From Methanocaldococcus sp. FS406-22 (GTDB lineage: Archaea; AGJL01; Methanococci; Methanococcales; Methanocaldococcaceae), in contig NC_013887.1 of the NCBI RefSeq assembly GCF_000025525.1, positions 134,729-198,728 on the forward strand: DNA of 64,000 bases, given 5' to 3'. This document shows, in pieces, positions 30,036-39,771 of the stretch. The notes beneath the pieces are model-generated. The model saw nothing but the letters and a program-made list of their open reading frames with translations. It was not told where the DNA came from and did no database searches. A program made the translations under genes and the position numbers. Positions within the stretch are counted from its first letter, which is position 1, and each line of letters begins with the position of its first letter.

Positions 30036-31850
30036 ATGGATATCAAACATAAAATACCAATTTTATTATTAGTTTTATATATTATTCTTGGAGTGTTTAT
30101 GCAATATAACGGGATTTCGGAGTTTAAATCTCTGCCGTCTCCAATATACGGTGGAGATTATTACTATCAGATGGGGGTTATTTGGCATATTAGGGAAGGA
30201 GGAAATCCATTAGAGAGTTCTTCAATGCTTGGAGGAATGCCTGGTTATCTCCCATTGTATGCATATATATGTGCTAAGTTTTGTGATTTATTTAATTTAG
30301 ATACAATGGAGGGAATGTTTTATTTCTCAATAGTGTTATTTATTGTAGCGAGTGTTATATGGTTCTATCTATTTAGAGTCTTATTTAAAGATGATTGGAT
30401 AGCTTTAATTGGAGTAGTTTTAGCAAATGGAGTAAGTGCATATCCTATACTAAAATACACAAACTTTACCCATCAAATTATGCTACCGTTATTTATCCTT
30501 ACTCTATATTTGGCATTTAAAGAAAGAAAAATAATTTATTATGCATTATTAGGATTTATTTATGGATTATTAACATTATCTCACATGGTTGCATTTGTTG
30601 GGGCAACTTTAATAATCTTAACCTTTGTTATTTATGAGATTTATAAAAATAAAAATAGAATACTGGATTATCTAAAAGACAATATCAAAAATTGGGGAGT
30701 TTTTGGAGCAATTGCATTACCCATATTAATGCTCTATTGGTATAAGCCAATATTTATTTATCATTTGCATAGACCTTATGATAGATTACATATGGATATT
30801 ATTGACTTTGGGAGATTAGATGTGCAAATAAACTTTTTATTTAATACGATAAAAACATATTTGTTTAATTTTAGCTCAATTGGAGGATTGATTAATTCTA
30901 TATTAGTGTGGATTGGTTTGTATGCATTTTATACATCAAAAGAAGATACATTAAAAGAATTCATAAAAATATTTGGAATTGGTGCAATATTTGCAACATT
31001 TTGCTATTTCATAACTGAGCCATTATTGAAGATAAACTTTATTCCAACTTACATGCATTGGTTCTATTTGTGGGTAACTGCGATAATTGTTGGATTGTAT
31101 GGATTAAACTACATAAAAGAAAATCTTAACTTAAACGAATTAAATAAAAAAGTTGTAGTATTTGGTTTATTATTCATTATATTATTTGCAAACTCCAGTT
31201 ATGCATTTGTTAATTATGTAAATAATGATAGATGGGCAAATGTTGGAAAATACCCAATGCCTGAAATGTATGTTTCTTTACAAAATTATCTATTAAAAAA
31301 TACAAATGTAAATGATGTAATCCTATCTACAAAGGAGTTAAGCTTTGTAATAAATGCAATTAGCGGAAGGAAGGTTATGGTTAATAGATGGGCCCAACAA
31401 AATGACCCATATATGAATTTGCCTCAAAGAGATATGGATGCAGCAGTAATATTATATGGAAATGATACAAAGAAAAAATTAGAGTTGATAAAAAAATACC
31501 ACATAACATATCTGTATTGGGACTATAATTGGATAAATTCAGAGTTCCAATTTGATAATAATGGTAGAATAGTTGGGATTTATGACCCTTTAATGACTTA
31601 TGATACAAAAGAAAACAGAAAGTATTTGGATAAATATGGCGTGAAATATATCCCAATGTATTTCTGGATTGACCCATCAGCAAGAAATAACTACATTAGA
31701 AAATACCACCTCCTTATAATCTCTCCACAAAACTATTACAACTTTACAAATCCTTGGAAGCCTGATTTAAATAAATATTTGGTTGAAGTTTGGAATTATA
31801 CTTATAATGGACATAAAATAGCTGTGCTATATAAAATCAAGGTGGATTAA
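30036..31850 (+). CDS. GT-C-like multispan membrane protein
   Basis: The 604-residue protein has about 11 to 12 membrane spans, then a soluble domain from about residue 400 to the end. The first extracytoplasmic loop has YGGDYYYQMGVIWHIREGG, an acidic loop like those of GT-C glycosyltransferases and oligosaccharyltransferases. The C-terminal domain has YLYWDYNWINSEF and several N-glycosylation sequons. I do not recognise a named family. The gene is followed at once by a GT2 gene (ATG at the base after its stop), so a role in surface glycan or lipid-linked sugar assembly is likely. Confidence 0.6.
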   Translation: MDIKHKIPILLLVLYIILGVFMQYNGISEFKSLPSPIYGGDYYYQMGVIWHIREGGNPLESSSMLGGMPGYLPLYAYICAKFCDLFNLDTMEGMFYFSIVLFIVASVIWFYLFRVLFKDDWIALIGVVLANGVSAYPILKYTNFTHQIMLPLFILTLYLAFKERKIIYYALLGFIYGLLTLSHMVAFVGATLIILTFVIYEIYKNKNRILDYLKDNIKNWGVFGAIALPILMLYWYKPIFIYHLHRPYDRLHMDIIDFGRLDVQINFLFNTIKTYLFNFSSIGGLINSILVWIGLYAFYTSKEDTLKEFIKIFGIGAIFATFCYFITEPLLKINFIPTYMHWFYLWVTAIIVGLYGLNYIKENLNLNELNKKVVVFGLLFIILFANSSYAFVNYVNNDRWANVGKYPMPEMYVSLQNYLLKNTNVNDVILSTKELSFVINAISGRKVMVNRWAQQNDPYMNLPQRDMDAAVILYGNDTKKKLELIKKYHITYLYWDYNWINSEFQFDNNGRIVGIYDPLMTYDTKENRKYLDKYGVKYIPMYFWIDPSARNNYIRKYHLLIISPQNYYNFTNPWKPDLNKYLVEVWNYTYNGHKIAVLYKIKVD

Positions 31851-32566
31851 ATGGGTTCAGACATAAAGAGGGTGTCTATCATAATTCCAGCATACAATGA
31901 AGAAAAAACTATAGAAAAAATTTTAAAAAAGGTTTTAGATGTAAAATTACCATTAGAAAAAGAAATCATCGTTGTGAATGATGGTTCAACTGATAGAACG
32001 AAAGAAATTGTCGAACAATTCATAAAAAATCATCCTAACGAAAACATTATACTCATAAATAAAAAAATGGGGGAAAGGGGAGTGCATTAAAATTAGGGAT
32101 TAGACATTCAACAGGGGATATAATAATCATTCAAGATGCGGATTTGGAATATGACCCAAATGACTATCCAAACCTAATAAAACCAATATTAGAAGGAAAT
32201 GCTAAAGTTGTTTATGGTTCAAGATTAAGAAAAATGGGGAATAAATTTTCACATTTATCATTTTTAATTGGGGGATTGGTAATAACATTAGTTACAAACT
32301 TGCTTTATTTTACATTTTTAACTGATGAACCTACATGTTATAAAGTATTTCATAAAGAATTAAAAGATATTTTGATAAATGCTGAAGGAGATAAATTTGA
32401 TTGGGAGCCGGAAATTACTGCAAAGATTTTGAGGAAGGGCTATAAGATTTATGAAGTGCCGATAAGCTACTATCCAAGAACTTTAAAAGAAGGTAAAAAA
32501 ATACGATGGAGAGATGGAGTTGATGCAATTTTAACCCTTTTAAAATGGCGATTTAAAAAATTTTAG
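31851..32566 (+). pseudogene. GT2 polyprenol-phosphate glycosyltransferase, one frameshift
   Basis: The first frame (31851-32090) reads RVSIIIPAYNEEKTIEKILK and IIVVNDGSTDRTKEIVEQF, a GT2 N-terminus, then breaks at a G-run at 32069-32073. The next frame continues [20 protein letters not shown] and ends at 32566 with [33 protein letters not shown] and a polybasic tail, typical of dolichol-phosphate-mannose or glucose synthases. One extra G in the run would restore a [10 protein letters not shown] motif. It is therefore a full-length gene with a one-base loss, or a sequencing error at a homopolymer. Translationally joined to the GT-C gene upstream. Confidence 0.82.
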
Positions 32567-32574
32567 AATATATC

Positions 32575-34380
32575 TTATTTTATTTCTATAATTGTGATGT
32601 TATTTTTGCTATATATCTTTTCAAAGTAACTATTATTTTCGAAGAATTTATAATTTATTTTAAGATTTTTTGAGATGAAAACATAGCTTATATTATTGGT
32701 TTTGCAAAAATGAATAAATTTATTGTAGTTGTTATGCCAAGTATAGTTGATTATTTCATTTGCTGTAACATTATTGAATTTATTATAATTTCCCCAACAA
32801 AAAACACATTTATTATTTGTAAATATTGGGAGGAATTGCCCACTATCCTGTCCAAAATTTAAAAATAATTCGTTAGATATGTTGTTTTTATTTATAAAAT
32901 TGAATGCATCTATTTCATCACTTCCTACTAAATAAAATTTCCAATAGAATTTTGGATGAGTGGAATATATTGTGTAAGCATTATAACCTAACAAAATGAT
33001 GATACCAGCAATAATTAAAAATTTCTTTTTTGTAGAGGTTGTTCTTTCTGTTATATAATACAAACCACAACCATAAAATACAGGCATTAAGATTTGAAAA
33101 TTATAGAGCCATCTTATAGAATTGTATAACGCACTGAAAAATGGTATTTTAAATCCTATAAGCTGGTTATTTAGTAACCAAAGTATCATAAGCAAAATAT
33201 AAAACACAAAATACCCTTTTCTATTTTTTATTAAGAAAATTGTCCCAATGATGAACAATATTATATAGATAGATGAAACTAAAAGATACTTTATAAAAAG
33301 GAAAAATGAAATTTGATGATTAGATAATAAAGCTATGGCTATATTAGTAGAAGTGCATGTCCCTACACCACAAAATATTGAAATAATCACAATATATACT
33401 TTGTAAAGATTTATATTATTGACAACATAGGAAGTATTAGAGTAGGATATTACATCATTGATAAGCTTGAAGTGTATAATTACAAGAGAGCAAAGTATTG
33501 AGATGGAAAAAAATTTAATGTAGTTAAGCATGTCTCTGTATTCTTTATAAATAATGTCCCAGAATATTAATGAAGCTAGGAATAAAATTAACATTAAAAA
33601 TGGAAATGTATGTGTAAATATTAAGCTAAATACTCCAAAACTGAAGAAATAAAGGTAAATATTATTTTTTGTGCTTTTGTATCTCAACAAAAAGGCAATC
33701 AATATCAAAAATATGCAATATCCTAATGCATTTGGATATATCGTTCTTAACAATATTCTATAAAACTCATAGTTTAATGGAACAAATAAAGCAGTATAAA
33801 CCCCAATCCCCTCTTTTATACATTCTCCAATATAATAATGGGAGAGAACAAACAACATTATTATAAAAATTTCTATAAAGTATATTGTAGTAGGTATATC
33901 CTTAACATCAGATGCTAAAAAATAGGCAAAAGAGTGAAATCCTGATGGATAGTGCCAATATCTGATATATTCTTGATTTTTATAGAATATGGAATCTTCT
34001 ATCATTATAGCTTTAACTTTGAACATATGGAATTGGGAATCCCACATCTCACATGGATATTTTGGAAATATGGCATAACCTATGAATAATGAACATAATA
34101 GAGTAAATATTAAAATTAGAGACTTTATTAAATTTAAGTTTAAGTTGAAGAATAACTTTATACTTAGATTGCCTTTCAATATTAACAGTATAATTATTAA
34201 AAGTAACGGGAGAATATATAATATTTTATACATTGGAATACTTAAAAATGATAATAAATACGATGTTCCAATTATATAAAAAATAGATACGAATGGAGTT
34301 GTGATAATTTTTTCTTCATCTTTTAGTGGATTTATTAGGTAGATTAAAAACAAAACTATTACAAATAAAAGTATGTCCAT
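32575..34380 (-). CDS. Multispan membrane protein, GT-C-like
   Basis: This 601-residue, very isoleucine- and phenylalanine-rich protein has about 12 to 13 spans and a small soluble C-terminal domain (from about residue 480; LFLNFGQDSGQFLPIFTNN). The segment EMWDSQFHMFKVKAIMIED near residue 112, just after a span, has the acidic loop of GT-C glycosyltransferases, and RYWHYPSGFHSF follows. Family not recognised. It is convergent with the GT2 gene. Base composition is even more AT-rich than its neighbours. Confidence 0.55.
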   Translation of the reverse strand: MDILLFVIVLFLIYLINPLKDEEKIITTPFVSIFYIIGTSYLLSFLSIPMYKILYILPLLLIIILLILKGNLSIKLFFNLNLNLIKSLILIFTLLCSLFIGYAIFPKYPCEMWDSQFHMFKVKAIMIEDSIFYKNQEYIRYWHYPSGFHSFAYFLASDVKDIPTTIYFIEIFIIMLFVLSHYYIGECIKEGIGVYTALFVPLNYEFYRILLRTIYPNALGYCIFLILIAFLLRYKSTKNNIYLYFFSFGVFSLIFTHTFPFLMLILFLASLIFWDIIYKEYRDMLNYIKFFSISILCSLVIIHFKLINDVISYSNTSYVVNNINLYKVYIVIISIFCGVGTCTSTNIAIALLSNHQISFFLFIKYLLVSSIYIILFIIGTIFLIKNRKGYFVFYILLMILWLLNNQLIGFKIPFFSALYNSIRWLYNFQILMPVFYGCGLYYITERTTSTKKKFLIIAGIIILLGYNAYTIYSTHPKFYWKFYLVGSDEIDAFNFINKNNISNELFLNFGQDSGQFLPIFTNNKCVFCWGNYNKFNNVTANEIINYTWHNNYNKFIHFCKTNNISYVFISKNLKINYKFFENNSYFEKIYSKNNITIIEIK

Positions 34381-34544
34381 TTAACTCACCAGTTATTTAA
34401 CGATTCACATACTTTATAATATTTATAATTAAAATCTTGTTTATATATTTATATACTAACCTATGTTAAAGTTAAAAAATAAATAAGATATAAAATAACC
34501 TGAAAGTGATTATAGTAACTAAAAGTATAATAAAAAGTGAAACA
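34381..34544 (+). promoter_or_regulatory. Divergent promoter region
   Basis: TTTATATATTTATATAC near 34440-34456 gives TATA elements usable in both directions, between the leftward membrane protein and the rightward TctA-like gene. No other feature seen. Confidence 0.4.
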
Positions 34545-35738
34545 ATGCTAAACCTTCCATATTTAATTTTGGGCATAATCTGCGGAACTATAACTGGTTT
34601 ATTTCCAGGCATTCATCCAAATAACATTGTTGCTTTATCATTCTTAATTCTGCCTTATTTTGGAATTAACAATTATGTTCCATTTTTAATTGGTTTAGTT
34701 ATTGCCCACTATTTCATAAATTTTATCCCATCTGCTTTTTTAGGAGTTCCAGATGATGAAACTGCTGTCTCCGCTCTTCCTATGCATAAATTAACTTTAA
34801 ACGGAAATGGTTATGAAGGAATAGTTTTAGCAGGATTTGGGAGTTATTTGGGAGTTGTTTTTTCAATAATTATATCTCTATTTTTAATATCAATTTTGCA
34901 TTTCAATGTTAAAGCATTTTACTGCTCGATTAAAATATTTATTCCTCTTATTTTAATTGCTTTTGTTATATATCAAATTTTTACAGCAAAATCAATCTGG
35001 GAGGTTTTAGTTATATTTCTATCAGGAATTTTTGGAATTGCCGTATTATATTGCAGTGAGGCATTTAATATAACCTTAACAGCCATATTTACGGGGATGT
35101 TTGGGATTCCTCTACTTATAAATAATTTAAAAATATACAAAATAAAAAGTCAGATAATAACCATCCCAGAATTTGAGTTAAAGTTTTTAAAGTCATCCTT
35201 TTTTGCATCTGTGGCTGGATTTTTTAGAATATTTTTACCAGGAATAAGTGGGAGCCAGTTAAATTATATTTTAAGTAAGATTTTAAATGAGAAGGATTTA
35301 AAGAACTTTATAGTGTCTCAGGGAAGTATCATCTTATCTAACGAAGTTTTTTCAATTCTATCGGTGATTTTTATCGGAGTTGGAAGAAGTGGAGTTGCGA
35401 GGGCAATACAACTTTTAAATGCCAATATTGATATAAACACAGCAATATTTTCTATTTTGGTGTCTTCCACAATATCCTTGATTATCTTGTTAAAGTTATC
35501 AAAGTATCTTTTAATTTTTATAAGAAAAGTTAATTTTAAATTCTTATCGTTGTTTTTTATTATGTTCTGCTCACTTGTGGTAGTTATTGGGAGCTACAAC
35601 ACTTATTTAATCCACCATATTGCTGTTTATATAACTTCAATATGCATAGGGCTTTTGGCATTAAAAAGTAACTCCAATTTATCAAATATGATGAACGTTT
35701 TAATATTTCCGACGATACTGTATTTTTTAGGGAGATAG
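34545..35738 (+). CDS. TctA-like DUF112 membrane protein
   Basis: The product of about 397 residues has around 10 membrane spans. The N-terminus LILGIICGTITGLFPGIHPN and SAFLGVPDDETAVSALPMHK match the TctA/DUF112 family, the large permease subunit of tripartite tricarboxylate transporters; the second half repeats the pattern in GFFRIFLPGISGSQLNYIL. Archaeal members (COG1784) occur without TctB and TctC partners and have no known substrate. I use the ATG at 34545, with AGTGA upstream; the frame is open to a GTG at 34506 with weaker support. The flippase-like gene follows after one base. Confidence 0.75.
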   Translation: MLNLPYLILGIICGTITGLFPGIHPNNIVALSFLILPYFGINNYVPFLIGLVIAHYFINFIPSAFLGVPDDETAVSALPMHKLTLNGNGYEGIVLAGFGSYLGVVFSIIISLFLISILHFNVKAFYCSIKIFIPLILIAFVIYQIFTAKSIWEVLVIFLSGIFGIAVLYCSEAFNITLTAIFTGMFGIPLLINNLKIYKIKSQIITIPEFELKFLKSSFFASVAGFFRIFLPGISGSQLNYILSKILNEKDLKNFIVSQGSIILSNEVFSILSVIFIGVGRSGVARAIQLLNANIDINTAIFSILVSSTISLIILLKLSKYLLIFIRKVNFKFLSLFFIMFCSLVVVIGSYNTYLIHHIAVYITSICIGLLALKSNSNLSNMMNVLIFPTILYFLGR

Positions 35739-35739
35739 G

Positions 35740-36702
35740 ATGGATTTAAAAGGGCAAATTTTAAATAAAAGGACAATAGTTTCTTTTATCCTTTCATTGG
35801 GAATAATTCTATATATCTTTTCAAAGATAGATTTGGATAAATTAATATTAATCTTAAAAAACACGAACATTTTTTATTATTTTTTTGCAGTAGCAATGTT
35901 TTATCTTTCAATCTTAATTAAAAGCTACCGTTGGAGAATCTTTTTAAAAAATACTGACATTGATTTAAAATTAAAAGATGCATTTGTAATATATTATCTT
36001 TCAATGTTCGTAAATTCATTAGTTCCAGCGAAGTTAGGGGACATTTATAGAGGGTATTTATTAAAAAAGAAAACAAATAAATCAATATCATTGGGAGTTG
36101 GGACGGTTTTTATTGAAAGAATTTTTGATTTAGTAGCAATGATTAGTTTGTTATTTATCTCTGCTTACTTATCATTTAAGTCAGATATTCCAAAGGAAAT
36201 TCTTTATTCAATTAAATGGGGAACTATCATCATATTGTTTTTAATCATTTTAATTTTTGGTTTTTTATTAGTTAATAGCAAGATAAATTTAAAAAATAAT
36301 AAAATAGAGAGAATTTTAATGAATTTTGAAAAAGGTTTAAGGGCTGTTAAACTTAACACCCTTCCTCTCTTAATAATTTTGTCATTTGTTGGATGGTTTA
36401 TTGAAGGGCTAACTATTTATTTTATATTTTTAGCATTAAATCTAAATTTAGAAATCTTATTTGGAGTATTCTCTGATTTGGCATCTTCATTATTAACAGC
36501 AATTCCAATAACTCCTTCTGGATTGGGAATTGTAGAATATGCGTTAATTTATATATTGAAACTAAAAAATATAGATTATAGTGGAGCTTTTGCAGTCCTT
36601 ATTTTATATCGTTTAATATCATATTTCTCAATTGTTTTGTTTGGGGCGATAATGTTTTATATCGTTGAGGGAAATATTCTAAGAGAATCTAAAAATGGAT
36701 AA
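35740..36702 (+). CDS. Flippase-like integral membrane protein (UPF0104)
   Basis: The 320-residue protein has 7 to 8 spans and the lysylphosphatidylglycerol-synthase-type TM domain pattern: SYRWRIFLKNTDIDLKLKDA, YYLSMFVNSLVPAKLGDIYR near residue 85, LGVGTVFIERIFDLVAM near 118 and AIPITPSGLGIVEYALIYIL near 260. Proteins of this group are thought to move lipid-linked molecules, but no activity is shown for archaeal ones. It is coupled to the TctA-like gene, one base after its stop. Confidence 0.78.
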   Translation: MDLKGQILNKRTIVSFILSLGIILYIFSKIDLDKLILILKNTNIFYYFFAVAMFYLSILIKSYRWRIFLKNTDIDLKLKDAFVIYYLSMFVNSLVPAKLGDIYRGYLLKKKTNKSISLGVGTVFIERIFDLVAMISLLFISAYLSFKSDIPKEILYSIKWGTIIILFLIILIFGFLLVNSKINLKNNKIERILMNFEKGLRAVKLNTLPLLIILSFVGWFIEGLTIYFIFLALNLNLEILFGVFSDLASSLLTAIPITPSGLGIVEYALIYILKLKNIDYSGAFAVLILYRLISYFSIVLFGAIMFYIVEGNILRESKNG

Positions 36703-36794
36703 TCTTAAATTAAATTACGTTTTCAAAAACACAATATAAAACATAAATACCTAATTATCACCATTCACTATTTAGGATAAAACAATAAAAATGT

Positions 36795-36842
36795 TATTGC
36801 TGACCCCCTCTCCGAGCTGAAGCTCGAGCTTTCATAGCAACA
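36795..36842 (+). promoter_or_regulatory. Hairpin in the serS leader
   Basis: In the short region before serS, CGAGC-TGAA-GCTCG (36813-36826) forms a 5-bp stem with a tetraloop, enclosed by TTGCT and AGCAA arms about 40 bases apart. AGCTCGAGCT (36821-36830) is an overlapping perfect palindrome, so a second fold is possible. With a TATA-like element near 36738-36748 the hairpin would lie in an about 90-nt leader. Function unknown. Confidence 0.45.
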
Positions 36843-36859
36843 AAAAATGGTGATAGTAA

Positions 36860-38422
36860 ATGAAACTTACCTTTGATTTAGATGGAAAGATAATATTTAG
36901 TAAAGAGTTAAGTGAAGAGGCAAAAAAGGTTGTAGAGGAGATTTTAAAAAATGCAGATAGCATATTTTTAAGAGGAGTTCCAAAGGGAAAAGAAGATGAG
37001 GCATCAAAAATAAAAAGCTATGAGTTTGAAGGGAACACTTTAAAATTAAAGATTGTCTCTGGGACTTACACAAGAGCCCATGAAGGTTTAATTAGATTAA
37101 GAAAGCCATTAGCTGAAAAATTAGGAAGAAACTTTAGAATTGGAGTTAGAGGAATTGAAATAGATAATTATGTAATAACAATTGAAACAGATGAAGATAA
37201 AGCTAAAAAATTAGAAGGCATTAAAGTTCCAGAGTGCGAGGCAAAGGTTGAAGGAAACAAAATTATATTGACATTTAAAGACATTGGAGAAAGCGAGCTA
37301 AAAAGAAACATTATTGATAGAGCAATAAAGTTTGTAAAAACAGAGTTAGAAAAAGAAGAAGAGGATTTGACATTTAAAGTTTGTAAGATTCCACCAGGAA
37401 CAATAGTTAGTGAATATAAGGCAAAGAGAAAAATAACCTTTGACAAAGATCCAACAGATGTAGCTGAAAAACTTGGATGGGTTAAAAAATTCCCTGGAAG
37501 AGGGCAGTGGTTTTATGCTCCACCAATAACAGCATTATTTAGGGTTTTAGAGGAGTTGATAGTTGAAGAAGTTGTTAAAAAAATTGGATTTCAGGAATGT
37601 TTATTCCCAAAACTTATCCCATTGGAAATTATGTATAAGATGAGATACTTAGAAGGTTTGCCAGAGGGAATGTATTATGTGTGCCCACCAAAGAGAGAGC
37701 CAGAGCTTTTTAAAGAGTTTGTAAATGAGATGATGATTAAGAAAGAGATTCCAATTGAAAAATTAAAAACTCTACTTAGAGACCCAGGTTATGTGTTAGC
37801 CCCAGCTCAATGTGAGCCGTTCTATCAATTCTTTGAAGGGGAGGTTATAGATGTTGATAAACCAATAATGTTCTTTGATAGAAGTGGATGGACATACAGA
37901 TGGGAGGGAGGAGGAGCGAGAGGTTTAGATAGAGTTAATGAATTTTTAAGGGTGGAGTGTGTTTGGATTGGAAGTCCAGAGTTTGTTGAAGAGACAAGAG
38001 ATAAAACATTAAAATATGCTGAAAAATTAGCTGAAAAGCTTGATTTAGAATATTGGGTTGAGGTTGGGGATGACCCATTCTATTTAGAGGGAAGAAAGAA
38101 AGAGGATAGAGGAATAGAGTTCCCAGATGTGCCAAAGTATGAGATGAGGTTGTGGCTACCACACATAAAGGATGAGAGAAAGGGAGTTGCTGTTACATCA
38201 GCAAATGTCCATGGAACACACTTCGTTGAAGGATTTAGAATTAAGGACTATAAGGGTAGGAAGGTTTGGACTGGATGCACTGGATATGGAATAACAAGAT
38301 GGGTTGTTGGATATTTAGCTCAATATGGTTTTGATTTTGATGACTGGCATCCAATAATAAAGAAAAAGATTGAAAAGCTTCCAGAAGTTCCTCAATTGAT
38401 AACTTGGCCCAAGAAGGATTAA
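36860..38422 (+). CDS. serS: Seryl-tRNA synthetase, type 2 (methanogen form)
   Basis: The 520-residue protein is the rare methanogen-type class II SerRS and not the common form. The N-terminal domain (residues 1 to about 165) has the alpha/beta tRNA-binding fold in place of a coiled coil. The catalytic core shows motif 2 in [12 protein letters not shown] and motif 3 in [16 protein letters not shown]; cysteines in [12 protein letters not shown] and WTGCTGYG plus the Glu of RVECVW are the zinc ligands that recognise serine. GGTGATAGT precedes the ATG. It is followed by guaAA after 15 bases. Confidence 0.92.
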   Translation: MKLTFDLDGKIIFSKELSEEAKKVVEEILKNADSIFLRGVPKGKEDEASKIKSYEFEGNTLKLKIVSGTYTRAHEGLIRLRKPLAEKLGRNFRIGVRGIEIDNYVITIETDEDKAKKLEGIKVPECEAKVEGNKIILTFKDIGESELKRNIIDRAIKFVKTELEKEEEDLTFKVCKIPPGTIVSEYKAKRKITFDKDPTDVAEKLGWVKKFPGRGQWFYAPPITALFRVLEELIVEEVVKKIGFQECLFPKLIPLEIMYKMRYLEGLPEGMYYVCPPKREPELFKEFVNEMMIKKEIPIEKLKTLLRDPGYVLAPAQCEPFYQFFEGEVIDVDKPIMFFDRSGWTYRWEGGGARGLDRVNEFLRVECVWIGSPEFVEETRDKTLKYAEKLAEKLDLEYWVEVGDDPFYLEGRKKEDRGIEFPDVPKYEMRLWLPHIKDERKGVAVTSANVHGTHFVEGFRIKDYKGRKVWTGCTGYGITRWVVGYLAQYGFDFDDWHPIIKKKIEKLPEVPQLITWPKKD

Positions 38423-38437
38423 CTAAAGGTGATATGA

Positions 38438-39004
38438 ATGATTGTTATCTTAGACAACGGAGGGCAGTATGTTCATAGAATATACAGGAGCTTAAAATAT
38501 ATTGGAGTTAGCTCAAAAATAATTCCAAACACTACTCCATTGGAAGAGATTGAAGGTAATGAAGAGATTAAAGGTATTATATTAAGTGGAGGGCCAGATA
38601 TTGAAAAGGCAAAAAATTGCATAGATATTGCCTTAAATGCCAAGCTACCAATATTGGGGATTTGTTTAGGGCATCAACTTATTGCTTTGGCTTATGGTGG
38701 AGAGGTTGGAAGAGCTGAAGCTGAAGAATACGCATTAACAAAGGTTTATGTTGATAAAGAGAATGATTTATTCAAAAATGTTCCAAAAGAGTTTAATGCA
38801 TGGGCTTCACATAAAGATGAGGTTAAAAAAGTCCCAGAGGGCTTTGAAATTTTAGCTCACTCAGATATTTGCAGAGTTGAGGCGATGAAGCACAAAACAA
38901 AACCAATCTATGGGGTTCAGTTCCATCCAGAGGTTGCTCACACAGAATATGGAAGTGAGATTTTAAAAAACTTCTGCAAGGTTTGCGGTTACAAATTTGA
39001 ATAG
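38438..39004 (+). CDS. guaAA: GMP synthase, glutamine amidotransferase subunit
   Basis: The 188-residue protein is the separate class I glutaminase subunit found in archaea. It supplies ammonia to the GuaAB ATP-pyrophosphatase subunit for GMP formation. The catalytic triad is visible: the Cys in [17 protein letters not shown] near residue 76, and the His and Glu in [15 protein letters not shown] near 165. It follows serS, and guaB lies at the left edge of the window. Confidence 0.94.
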   Translation: MIVILDNGGQYVHRIYRSLKYIGVSSKIIPNTTPLEEIEGNEEIKGIILSGGPDIEKAKNCIDIALNAKLPILGICLGHQLIALAYGGEVGRAEAEEYALTKVYVDKENDLFKNVPKEFNAWASHKDEVKKVPEGFEILAHSDICRVEAMKHKTKPIYGVQFHPEVAHTEYGSEILKNFCKVCGYKFE

Positions 39005-39184
39005 AAATTTCGCAGAAATATAATAATAATGTTGTTATTGGATATTGATACCTTTAGACATATAATTCTATAAATTTTAATATATAAACTGTGGGAAGTT
39101 ATTTGGAAAATAAAAGAATAAAGCATTTATATAAGTTGATGGCAAATCTGCTATTATAAAAATTTTAAATTTTTTGGTGAAATT
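39005..39184 (+). promoter_or_regulatory. Promoter region of lemA / DUF2207
   Basis: AAAGCATTTATATAAG (about 39120-39135) gives a good TATA element about 50 bases before the lemA ATG, and TTTGGTGAAATT lies next to it. No gene is seen. Confidence 0.5.
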
Positions 39185-39751
39185 ATGTCATTATTACTAA
39201 TTGTTGTTGGTTTAATTATTATATTGATTGTTTTAGGTATTGTGATTTATGCTATCTCAATATACAACAGATTTCAAACATTAAAAAATGGGGCTGAAGC
39301 AACATTGGGGCAGATAAGGGTTGCTTTAAAAAAGAGATTAGACATGATTAATCAACTTGTTGAGGCAGTTAAAAGCTATGCAAGCTTTGAAAAGGAAACC
39401 TTAACAAAAATAACTGAGTTGAGAAGTAGTGTTCTAAAAGCCAATACTGCTGAGGATATACAAAATATTGACAGAGAGTCAAGGAATATCTTAGGAAATA
39501 TCTTAGTTGCTGTTGAAAACTATCCAGAGTTAAAAACCTCTGAGACAGTTAAAGAGCTAATGGATGCAATAAAAGAGATAGAGGATGAGATTGCAAGGCA
39601 TAGGTACACTTACAACAACATAGTTCAAGAATTTAACACTAAAATAGACACCTTCCCTTCAAACATTATTGCCAGTATGTTTGGATTTGGAAAGATGGAT
39701 TACCTACAGTTTGAAGAGGAGATATACGAAAGGCCTAAGATTAACTTTTAA
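39185..39751 (+). CDS. LemA family protein
   Basis: The 188-residue protein has one N-terminal membrane span (about residues 3-25) followed by a long helical domain: [60 protein letters not shown] and [12 protein letters not shown] are LemA family marks. LemA proteins are membrane-anchored helical bundles of unsettled role and are often paired with DUF2207 or TPM proteins, as here. The DUF2207 gene follows after 20 bases. Confidence 0.9.
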   Translation: MSLLLIVVGLIIILIVLGIVIYAISIYNRFQTLKNGAEATLGQIRVALKKRLDMINQLVEAVKSYASFEKETLTKITELRSSVLKANTAEDIQNIDRESRNILGNILVAVENYPELKTSETVKELMDAIKEIEDEIARHRYTYNNIVQEFNTKIDTFPSNIIASMFGFGKMDYLQFEEEIYERPKINF

Positions 39752-39771
39752 ATTAATTTTAGGGGATTTTT

